From: Duganella sp. BJB480
GTDB taxonomy: Bacteria; Pseudomonadota; Gammaproteobacteria; Burkholderiales; Burkholderiaceae_D
Reading direction: 5' to 3'
DNA: 64,000 nucleotides
Assembly (NCBI GenBank): GCA_003416985.1
Contig: QVIN01000001.1
Location: 434,001-498,000, forward strand
Shown: piece by piece, positions 35,352 through 42,620 of the stretch
How the letters are laid out: the number at the start of each line of letters is the position of its first letter
How positions within the stretch are numbered: position 1 is the stretch's first letter
Made by a program: the position numbers and the translations under genes
Notes under the pieces: model-generated
Seen by the model: only the letters and a program-made list of their open reading frames with translations
Database searches by the model: none
Told to the model about the DNA's origin: nothing

Positions 35352-36269
35352 GTGGACCGTCTGGATGCCCTCAAGGTTTTTTGCGCCGTCGTCGATGCCG
35401 GTGGCTTCAGCCGTGCGGCCGCCAGGCTGGGTATTTCGACATCCTCCGTGACCCACCAGATCGGCGTGCTGGAGGCGCATTTCGGCGTCAAGCTGCTGAA
35501 CCGCACCACGCGCAGCATGTCGCTGACCGACGAGGGCCGCCGCTGCGTCGAGCAGGCGCGCCGGCTGCTGGAGGAGATGGATGAACTGGAGGGCAGCTTG
35601 AGCGACGCCCGCCAGGCGCCGCGCGGCAGCCTGCGGGTCGACATGCCGGGCATCCTGGCGCGCCGGTTCGTGGCGCCGGCGCTGCCGCGCTTCCTGGCCG
35701 CGTATCCCGAGTTGAGCGTGCGGCTGACGGCCAGTGATCGCCTGATCGACATGGTGGACGAGGGCGTGGACGTGATGCTGCGTATCGGCGAGCTGCCCGA
35801 TTCCGCCCTGGTGGCGCGCAGCGTTTTCAAGAACCGCTATATCTGCTGCGCCTCGCCGGCGTTCATCGAGCGTCATGGCAGGCCGCAGCATCCCGACGAC
35901 TTGAATGATTTCCCCTGCCTGAACTTCCTCTACCCCAAGGCGCGCCAGGTGCGGCCCTGGGTCTTCCAGCAGGACGGCCGGCCCTTCACCAGCACGCCGC
36001 GCGGCGCAGTGGCGATGGACCATGTGGAATCGCTGATCGAGATGGCGGTTGCCGGCGCCGGCGTGGCGCAGCATTTGTCGGTGTCGCTGATCGAGCCGTT
36101 GCGCAGCGGCGCGCTGCTGCCGCTGCTGCAACCGTGGCAGGCGCCGGGACCGGATGTGTCGGTGCTGTATCCGCAGCGGCACCAGCGCGCCGCCCGCGTG
36201 AAGGTGTTCGTGGACTTCGTCGAGGCCTTGTTCAAGGACGCCGCTGCTTGCGGACCGCCAGCGGATTGA
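35352..36269 (+). CDS. LysR-family transcriptional regulator divergent from the MDR gene
   Basis: 305 aa. Winged helix 'MDRLDALKVFCAVVDAGGFSRAAARLGISTSSVTHQIGVLEAHFGVKLLNRTTRSMSLTDEG' and the CrgA-like subgroup effector domain ('LRVDMPGILARRFVAPALPRFLAAYPELSVRLTASDRLIDMVDEGVDVMLRIG'). The start is GTG 35352, preceded by AAGGAGA. It probably controls the divergent oxidoreductase at 34209-35213 through the palindrome at 35296-35314. Its 3' end overlaps the convergent fur gene by 38 bp. Confidence 0.9.
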   Translation: MDRLDALKVFCAVVDAGGFSRAAARLGISTSSVTHQIGVLEAHFGVKLLNRTTRSMSLTDEGRRCVEQARRLLEEMDELEGSLSDARQAPRGSLRVDMPGILARRFVAPALPRFLAAYPELSVRLTASDRLIDMVDEGVDVMLRIGELPDSALVARSVFKNRYICCASPAFIERHGRPQHPDDLNDFPCLNFLYPKARQVRPWVFQQDGRPFTSTPRGAVAMDHVESLIEMAVAGAGVAQHLSVSLIEPLRSGALLPLLQPWQAPGPDVSVLYPQRHQRAARVKVFVDFVEALFKDAAACGPPAD

Positions 36270-36684
36270 TGGTGCCGGCGCATTCGCCGCAGAAGCCATA
36301 CAGCGACAGCGAGTGCTCGTGCAGCACGAAGTTGCGCTCCCTGGCCACCGCTTCCTGGCGCAGTTCGATCTCGGCGTCGAGGAATTCCTCCATGCGGCCG
36401 CAGTTGGTGCAGATCAGGTGGTCGTGGTGACTGCCTTCATTGAGCTCGAACACCGAGGCCACGCCTTCGAAGTGGCGCCGTATCAGGATGCGGGCGTCGG
36501 CGAACTGCATCAGCACGCGGTAGACCGTGGCCAGTCCCATGTCGATCTGCTCTTCATGCAGCAGCCGGTAGACGTCGTCGGCGTTCAGGTGCTTGCTTTT
36601 CGATTCCTGAAACAGCTGCAATATGCGCAGGCGGGGCAGGGTGGCTTTCAGTCCGAGCTTGCGCAGTTCCTGGGGGATGTCCAT
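36232..36684 (-). CDS. fur: Ferric uptake regulator Fur
   Basis: 150 aa. Winged helix with 'LPRLRILQLFQESKSKHLNADDVYRLL' and recognition region 'IDMGLATVYRVLMQFADARIL'; metal sites 'HHDHLIC' and the zinc knuckles C-T-N-C and C-G-E-C. It represses iron-uptake genes with Fe2+ as co-repressor. Its own upstream region has a good Fur box (36698-36716), indicating autoregulation. The usual partner bamE (smpA) is not adjacent. The 3' end runs 38 bp into the LysR gene on the other strand. Confidence 0.95.
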   Translation of the reverse strand: MDIPQELRKLGLKATLPRLRILQLFQESKSKHLNADDVYRLLHEEQIDMGLATVYRVLMQFADARILIRRHFEGVASVFELNEGSHHDHLICTNCGRMEEFLDAEIELRQEAVARERNFVLHEHSLSLYGFCGECAGTINPLAVRKQRRP

Positions 36685-36697
36685 ATCGCTCCATGAT

Positions 36698-36716
36698 GAT
36701 AATGATTCTTATTCTC
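36698..36716 (-). promoter_or_regulatory. Fur box upstream of fur
   Basis: GATAATGATTCTTATTCTC matches 15 of 19 positions of the Fur consensus GATAATGATAATCATTATC. It lies 14-32 bp upstream of the fur start, overlapping the probable promoter. Confidence 0.8.
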
Positions 36717-37070
36717 ATGGTAGCTGAATTTTATATAACCGGCAACGCATGCGCAGACGCGCGGCGTGGCCGCGTCGACAAGATGGCTGGCAGGGCAATA
36801 TATTTGGTAGCTAAAAGCTATTTCTATTGATACTTAATTATTCGATTGTGTGGATTTTCGATAGAATTTTTGGTGCCTTACTCTAATTCATCGACAGTTG
36901 CCGTGCGGCAGTATAAAGTACTTACATCCGATTCAGTTCGTCGGAACGGCACCCGATGTGCCTCCATAACCATCCCACCTTGTTGAGTATGAGCGCCCTC
37001 CGTTGCGGACGGCCGGCGTCTTCGCGCGTCCTGAACACGGTTCATTTGGCGAACGCTTACAGGAACACGA
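36717..37070. other. AT-rich intergenic region between fur and the porin operon
   Basis: 354 bp without a credible ORF, notably AT-richer than its surroundings around 36800-36890. It holds a small inverted repeat TAGCT-AAA-AGCTA and a TAGAAT (about 36861) that could be a -10 for the operon starting at 37071, but I see no well-spaced -35. No riboswitch or RNA gene was recognised. Confidence 0.5.
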
Positions 37071-38315
37071 ATGACCGTTGAATTTTCACTATTGCGCACA
37101 TTGACCTTCGGCTTGACGCTGCTCGCCTGCGCCGCCGCGCAGGCCGGCGAAGGCGACGCGCCGCGCTGGACCTTCGGCGGCTACGGCACGCTGGGTCTGG
37201 TGCACAGCAACGACAGCCAGTCCGACTTCACCGCCAACGTCCTCAATCCCGGCAACGCCGGCGCCAGCCACGAATGGAGCGCCACGGTGGACAGCCGCGT
37301 GGGCGTGCAACTGGGCCTGAACCTGGACAGCCGCTGGTCGGCGGTGCTGCAGGTGCTGTCCGAGCGCACGCTGCAAAGCGGCTATGCGCCGCAGGTCGAA
37401 TGGGCCAACGTCAAATACCAGGCCACGCCGGACCTGAGTCTGCGCGTGGGACGCATCGCGCTGCCGCTGTTCCTGGCCGGCGACTACCGCAAGGCCGGCT
37501 ATGCCTTGCCTTGGGTGCGGCCGCCGGTCGAGGTGTACGGCGCCATCCCGATCAGCAACAGCGACGGCGTCGACGCCAGCTACCGCTGGAGCGCGGCGGG
37601 TTTCAACAACGTCACCCAGGTGTTCTTCGGCCATACCGATATCGTCGTCGCGCCGCACACGCACGCGGTCGCGCGCTCGATGACGGGACTGTCCAACACC
37701 ACCGCCAGCGGCGCGCTGACGGTGCGCGCCAGCGCGATGTGCACCGAGCTGACCGTGGGGCTGGCGCGCGAGCTGTTCGACGGCCTGCGGCAGTTCGGGC
37801 CACAGGGCGCGGCGCTGGCGGGGCGCTACGACGTCGACGCCAAGCGCGCCGACGTGGTCTCTCTGGGCGCCAGCTACGATCCGGGCGCGTGGTTCCTGAT
37901 GGGCGAAGTGGGGCGCATGAACGCGCGCTCCTTCTTGGGCGACAAGACCGCCGCGTATCTCAGCGGCGGCTACCGCTTCGGCGACCTGACGCCTTACGTG
38001 GCCTATGCCATGTCGCGTTCCAATACGCCGACGCGCATCGCGGGCCTGGACCTGCGCGGCCTGCCGCCGCAGTTGGCCGGCGCAGGCTTCTTGCTCAACG
38101 CCGGCTTGAACCAAATGCTGGAGACGATTCCGCAGCAGCGCAGCGTGACCGCCGGCGTGCGCTGGGACCTGCGCGCCAACCATGCGCTCAAGCTGCAATA
38201 CGACCGCTACACGCCGCGCGATGGCTCGAACGGCACCTTCGTCAACGTGCAGCCGGGCTTCCAGTCCGGCCATTCGATCGGCGTGGTCAGCGCCTCGGTC
38301 GATTTTGTGTTCTGA
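37071..38315 (+). CDS. Porin-like outer-membrane protein
   Basis: 414 aa. Signal peptide ending 'CAAAQAGEG', then 'WTFGGYGTLGLVHSNDSQSDFTAN', typical of an outer-membrane barrel that begins with a G-Y-G-strand, alternating beta-strands throughout, and C-terminal 'SVDFVF' with terminal Phe. It is not the general porin family seen at 2168; it resembles the porin-like proteins found beside periplasmic binding proteins and c-di-GMP enzymes. The weak Shine-Dalgarno is AGGAACACGA. It is first in a three-gene unit: the next ORF starts 10 bp later. It may admit or bind a ligand sensed by the operon. Confidence 0.82.
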   Translation: MTVEFSLLRTLTFGLTLLACAAAQAGEGDAPRWTFGGYGTLGLVHSNDSQSDFTANVLNPGNAGASHEWSATVDSRVGVQLGLNLDSRWSAVLQVLSERTLQSGYAPQVEWANVKYQATPDLSLRVGRIALPLFLAGDYRKAGYALPWVRPPVEVYGAIPISNSDGVDASYRWSAAGFNNVTQVFFGHTDIVVAPHTHAVARSMTGLSNTTASGALTVRASAMCTELTVGLARELFDGLRQFGPQGAALAGRYDVDAKRADVVSLGASYDPGAWFLMGEVGRMNARSFLGDKTAAYLSGGYRFGDLTPYVAYAMSRSNTPTRIAGLDLRGLPPQLAGAGFLLNAGLNQMLETIPQQRSVTAGVRWDLRANHALKLQYDRYTPRDGSNGTFVNVQPGFQSGHSIGVVSASVDFVF

Positions 38316-38325
38316 GGGGGATGAT

Positions 38326-38754
38326 ATGCATACCCTTCGATTGATTGCGCTGCCGCTGGTGTTGGCGCTGGCGTGCGCCGGCGCCGGCGCGGCGGAGCTG
38401 GTGGTGATCGTCTCGGCCAGGAATCCCTTGTCCGCGCTGCGCCCCGAGCAGGTGGCCGACATCTTCCTGGCGCAGACCGGCCGCTTCCCCGGCGGCGACG
38501 AGGCCACCGCGCTGGACCTGCCGGTCGGCAGTCCGCTGCGCGATGAGTTCTACAACAGGATGGCGGCCAAGTCGCCGGCGTTGATGAAGGCTTACTGGAC
38601 CAAGATGGTGTTCACCGGCCGTGGCCAGCCGCCGCGCGAACTCGATAACAGCATCGCGGTGCGCAAGATGGTGGCCGAGAATCCGTCGATGATCGGCTAC
38701 ATCGACCGCGCGGCGCTGGATGCCAGCGTCAAGGCCGTGCTGGTGACGCGATGA
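38326..38754 (+). CDS. Small periplasmic phosphate-binding-protein-like protein
   Basis: 142 aa with signal peptide (MHTLRLIALPLVLALACAGAGA), then 'AELVVIVSARNPLSALRPEQVADIFLAQTGRFPGG' and 'MIGYID', matching single-lobe versions of the PstS-like PBP superfamily. Full PstS is about 320-350 aa, so this is a half-size form, and no ABC permease or ATPase genes are near. It follows a porin and overlaps the GGDEF/EAL gene by ATGA, so the likely role is ligand capture for, or direct contact with, the periplasmic sensor domain of that enzyme. The ATG at 38326 is preceded by GGGGGATG; longer in-frame starts lie inside the porin gene and were rejected. Confidence 0.8.
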   Translation: MHTLRLIALPLVLALACAGAGAAELVVIVSARNPLSALRPEQVADIFLAQTGRFPGGDEATALDLPVGSPLRDEFYNRMAAKSPALMKAYWTKMVFTGRGQPPRELDNSIAVRKMVAENPSMIGYIDRAALDASVKAVLVTR

Positions 38755-41411
38755 CGGTGCGCGCCCGAAGCGAGACCCTGCGCCACCGCTGGCTGCGGCG
38801 TGGCCTCGACACGCACGTCTCGCTGCCGCTGTTCGCCTTCCTGCTGCTGGTGGCGATCTGGGTGGTGACATTCCACGAGGTCGACGCGGACCGGGTGCAC
38901 GCGCGCGAGGCGGCCGCCGAGTCGCTGGGCGAGTTGATGGGCACTTACGAGGCGCAGGTGGCGCGCAGCCTGGACGGCATCGACCAGACGCTGCGCGTGC
39001 TCAAGTACGCGGTCGAGCGCAAGGGCGCCTTGGGCGCGCTGCCGGAACTGGGCCGCGAGGGCCTGCTGCCGCCGGGCGTGGTGTTCGTGGTCAGCATCGT
39101 CGACCGCAACGGCGTCACCGTCGCCAGCAATCCCAGGGCGCTGTCGATTTCGGTGGCCGACCAGGCTTACTTCAAATTCCACCAAGAGCGCGACAGCGGC
39201 GCCACCTTCGTCAGCCAGGCCACGCGCGACGCCGCCAACACCGAATGGCATTTGCACTTCACGCGCCGGCTGGACGACGAGGCGGGCAACTTCGCCGGCA
39301 TCGTCATCGTCGAAACCGATCCCGCCTATTTCACCAGCAGCTATGAGCGCAGCCGTCTCGGCGAGCAGGGCATGCTGGGCCTCGTCGGCGACGACGGCGT
39401 GGTGCGCTCGCTGCGCGTCGGCGACAAGCTGTCCTTCGGCCAGCGCATGGAGCGGCCGGCCGGGCAGGTCGCCGTGGTGGAGGGCGTGCGGCGCTACATC
39501 GGCATGCGCGAGGTGCACGGCGTCGCGCTGAACGTGGTGGTCGGGCTGGCGGAGGCCGAGCAGATGGCTGTCTTCGAACGCCAGCGCCGCGAGAAGATCG
39601 GCGAGGCTTCGGTGGTCAGCGCGGCACTGGTGGCGGGCACCGCCCTGTTGTGGCTATGGTCGTGGCAGGGCTCGCGCCACCGCGCCCGCATGCGGCGCGC
39701 GCAGGAGACGTATGCGGCGGCGTCGCTGGCCAGCCTGGACGCCTTCTTCGTGCTGCGCGAAGTGCGCGACGCCGGCGGCGCGATCATCGATTTCCGCTTC
39801 GTCGACGCCAATTCGCGGGCCGAGAAGATGACGGGGCTGAGCAAGGAGCGGCTGCGCCAGACGACCTTGTGCGGCCTGATGCCGCAGGCGCGCGGCAACG
39901 GCATGTTCGACCACCTGGTGCATGTGACCAGGGTGGGCGGCGTGCATGAGCAGGAATGGGAGAGCAATATCCCGCAGCTGCGGGCGCGCTGGCTGCATCA
40001 GCAGGTGGTGCCGGTGGAGGGCGGGCTGGTGGCCATCGTGCGCGACATCAGCGAACGCAAACTGGCCGAGGGCCGCATGCAGCACCTGGCGCACCACGAC
40101 ACGCTGACCGGCTTGCCGAACCGCGGCCTGATCGCCGAGCGGCTCGAGCTGACCATCGCCCAGGCCAGCCGGGGCGGCGGCTCGGTGCTGGTGGCCTTCA
40201 TCGACCTCGATGGCTTCAAGCTGGTCAACGACGGGCTGGGACACAACGCCGGCGACGAGCTGCTGAAGGTGGTGGCCGCGCGCATGAGCGCCTGCCTGCG
40301 CGCCGGCGACACCGTGGGGCGCTTCGGCGGCGACGAATTCGTGCTGCTGTTGAACGAGTCGCGCCACGGCGAGGACGCGGCGCCGGTGCTGGAGCGGGTG
40401 CGCGAGGCGGTGCTCGAATCGATCGACGTGGGCGGGCAGGAAGTGCAGGTCAGCTGCAGCATCGGCGTGGCGGTCTATCCCAACGACGGCGCCGACGCCG
40501 GGACGCTGCTGATGCATGCCGACGCCGCCATGTACCGCGCCAAGGACATGGGCAAGAACAACTGCCAGTTCTACACCCGCGAGATGAACGCCTGCATCGA
40601 GGAGAAGCTGGTGCTGCTGGAGGGCTTGCGCGGCGCGCTGGACGACGGCCAGTTCCGGCTGGTGTACCAGCCCAAGGTGGACCTGCGCACGGGCCGCGTG
40701 TTCGGCGTGGAGGCGCTGGTGCGCTGGGAGCATCCGGAGCATGGCTGCATCGGGCCGGACCGCTTCATTCCGCTGGCCGAGGAAAGCGGCATGATCGTCG
40801 CGCTGGGCGAGTGGGTGCTGCGCACCGCCTGCCGCCAGAACCGCGCCTGGCAGGAGGCCGGCCTGGCGCCGCTGCGGATGGCGGTCAACGTCTCGCCGCG
40901 CCAGTTCGAGGAGCAGGGCCTGGTGCCGCGCGTGGCGCTGGCGCTGGCCGACAGCGGCCTGGCGCCCGAATGGCTGGAGCTGGAGGTGACCGAGGGCGTC
41001 ATCATGCGCGACCTGACGCAGGCCGTGGCCAAGATGGGCGAGTTGCGGGCGATGGGGGTGTCGCTGTCGATCGACGATTTCGGCACGGGCTATTCAAGCC
41101 TGTCGGCACTGAAGTCGTTCCCGGTCAGCACCTTGAAGATCGACAAGTCCTTCGTGCGCGACCTGGGCATCAGCGAAGGCGACCAGGCGGTGGCCAGTTC
41201 CATCATCGACCTGGCGCACCGGCTGCACCTGCGCGTGATCGCCGAGGGCGTGGAGACCGAGCAGCAATGCGCCTTCCTGCGCCAGAACGGCTGCGACGAG
41301 ATGCAGGGCTACCTGTTCAGCCGTCCGCTGCCGCCGGAACAGCTGCGGCTGCTGCTGGCGGGGCAGGCCGCGCCGCACGTTACCGAGCCGCAGCCTTGCC
41401 TGCTGGCTTAG
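38751..41411 (+). CDS. Membrane-bound GGDEF-EAL c-di-GMP enzyme with periplasmic Cache sensor
   Basis: 886 aa. Helix about 23-42, periplasmic Cache-type region about 45-285 ('GVTVASNPRALSISVADQAYFKFH'), helix about 286-306, PAS about 315-440, GGDEF domain with intact 'GRFGGDEFVLLL' and an upstream I-site R-A-G-D, then an EAL domain with intact 'GVEALVRWEHPEHG', 'DDFGTGYSSL' and 'KIDKSFVRD'. Both catalytic signatures are intact, so it could synthesise or break down cyclic di-GMP depending on the signal. It is translationally coupled to the binding-protein-like gene. The exopolysaccharide locus starts 82 bp downstream on the same strand, so c-di-GMP control of EPS or biofilm is a reasonable inference. 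Confidence 0.93.
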   Translation: MTVRARSETLRHRWLRRGLDTHVSLPLFAFLLLVAIWVVTFHEVDADRVHAREAAAESLGELMGTYEAQVARSLDGIDQTLRVLKYAVERKGALGALPELGREGLLPPGVVFVVSIVDRNGVTVASNPRALSISVADQAYFKFHQERDSGATFVSQATRDAANTEWHLHFTRRLDDEAGNFAGIVIVETDPAYFTSSYERSRLGEQGMLGLVGDDGVVRSLRVGDKLSFGQRMERPAGQVAVVEGVRRYIGMREVHGVALNVVVGLAEAEQMAVFERQRREKIGEASVVSAALVAGTALLWLWSWQGSRHRARMRRAQETYAAASLASLDAFFVLREVRDAGGAIIDFRFVDANSRAEKMTGLSKERLRQTTLCGLMPQARGNGMFDHLVHVTRVGGVHEQEWESNIPQLRARWLHQQVVPVEGGLVAIVRDISERKLAEGRMQHLAHHDTLTGLPNRGLIAERLELTIAQASRGGGSVLVAFIDLDGFKLVNDGLGHNAGDELLKVVAARMSACLRAGDTVGRFGGDEFVLLLNESRHGEDAAPVLERVREAVLESIDVGGQEVQVSCSIGVAVYPNDGADAGTLLMHADAAMYRAKDMGKNNCQFYTREMNACIEEKLVLLEGLRGALDDGQFRLVYQPKVDLRTGRVFGVEALVRWEHPEHGCIGPDRFIPLAEESGMIVALGEWVLRTACRQNRAWQEAGLAPLRMAVNVSPRQFEEQGLVPRVALALADSGLAPEWLELEVTEGVIMRDLTQAVAKMGELRAMGVSLSIDDFGTGYSSLSALKSFPVSTLKIDKSFVRDLGISEGDQAVASSIIDLAHRLHLRVIAEGVETEQQCAFLRQNGCDEMQGYLFSRPLPPEQLRLLLAGQAAPHVTEPQPCLLA

Positions 41412-41493
41412 CCGCACGTTTGATGTGAAACAAGGCCGGTGCGCGGCCGGCCATCTACTCTGGACATTCGTTCCCGAGCCGGCGGTGGCCTTC

Positions 41494-42612
41494 ATGCACA
41501 TCCCTATTTCCCTGCTGTTGTTGCCCTTGTGCCTGGCCGGCTGCGCGGCCGACCTGCATCGCGCGCCGGGGCCGGGCGAGCCCGACGTCATCCCGATCAC
41601 CGAGGAGTTGCTGGCCGCGCAGGGACGCCACGCGCCGGAGGCGGCCGGCGCGGGGAGCGCGGCGGTAGGTTCCTCGGCGACCGGTGCATCGGGTGGCGGC
41701 TTGGCGGCCGCCTCCTTGCCGGCCGGGCCGGCCGCCGGGCCTTACCGCCTCGGCGCCGGCGACGTGCTGGCGATCACCGTCTGGGACCATCCCGAATTGA
41801 CCGGCGCCGTCGCGCGCGACCAGGGCGCGGACGGCGGCGCGCTCGGCCCGCCGGCGGCCAGCTTCGTGATCGACCAGGACGGCATGCTGGAATTTCCCTT
41901 CGCCGGCAAGCTGCACCTGGCCGGGCGCACGCGCGAGCAGGCGCGCAGCCTGCTGGCCGCGCGGCTGGCGCGCTACTTCCGCGCGCCGCGCGTGACCGTC
42001 GGCGTGCAGGCCTACCGCAGCCAGCGCGTCTACCTGGACGGCGAGGTCAAGGCGCCGGGCCTGCTGGCCATCAACGACATCCCGATGACCTTGCTGGAGG
42101 CGATCAACCGCGCCGGCGGCATGCTGCCCGGCGCCGACCAGAGCCGCATCACGGTCGAGCGCGGCGGCCAGCGCCACCGCGTGGACCTGGTGGCGGCGCT
42201 GCGCGGCGGCCGCCATCCGGCCGCGCTGCTGCTGGCCGACGGCGACATCGTGCGGGTGCCGCCGCGCGACGAGAGCAAGGTGTTCGTCGGCGGCGAGGTG
42301 CTGGCGCCGCGCGCGCTGACCATGCACGACGGCCGCCTCACGCTGAACGAGGCGCTGGGCGAGGCCGGCGGCATCAGTCCGCAGAGCGGCGACGCCGGCC
42401 AGGTGTACGTGGTGCGCCACACGCCGCAGGGTGCGCGCGTGTACCGCCTCGACGCGCGGCCGGCGCGGGCGATGGCGCTGGCCGAGCAGTTCGAGCTGTG
42501 GCCGCGCGACGTGGTGTATGTGGCGGCGTCGCCGCTGGCCAATTGGCACCGGACCATCAGCCAGCTGTTCCCCGGCGAGCTGTCGTCGGCGGTCGGCGCC
42601 ACCCGGCCCTAG
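41494..42612 (+). CDS. Polysaccharide biosynthesis/export lipoprotein (Wza-like)
   Basis: 372 aa. Lipoprotein signal 'MHIPISLLLLPLCLAGC' with lipobox LAGC, then the Poly_export domain ('GPYRLGAGDVLAITVWDHPELTG') and two SLBB domains ('VYLDGEVKAPGLLAINDIPMTLLEAINRAGGM', 'VFVGGEVLAPRALTMHDGRLTLNEALGEAGG'), ending with 'ELWPRDVVYVAASPLANWHRTISQLFPG', the usual end before the outer-membrane helix. It would form the export channel for the polymer. The ribosome site is weak; GTG 41485 in the same frame is an alternative start. The Wzc-like gene follows 8 bp later. Confidence 0.9.
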   Translation: MHIPISLLLLPLCLAGCAADLHRAPGPGEPDVIPITEELLAAQGRHAPEAAGAGSAAVGSSATGASGGGLAAASLPAGPAAGPYRLGAGDVLAITVWDHPELTGAVARDQGADGGALGPPAASFVIDQDGMLEFPFAGKLHLAGRTREQARSLLAARLARYFRAPRVTVGVQAYRSQRVYLDGEVKAPGLLAINDIPMTLLEAINRAGGMLPGADQSRITVERGGQRHRVDLVAALRGGRHPAALLLADGDIVRVPPRDESKVFVGGEVLAPRALTMHDGRLTLNEALGEAGGISPQSGDAGQVYVVRHTPQGARVYRLDARPARAMALAEQFELWPRDVVYVAASPLANWHRTISQLFPGELSSAVGATRP

Positions 42613-42620
42613 GAGGCGGC

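Noticed and set aside
38182..38325. Longer N-terminus for the phosphate-binding-like protein
   Set aside because: The 48 extra residues are an out-of-frame reading of the porin 3' end; the signal peptide begins at ATG 38326.
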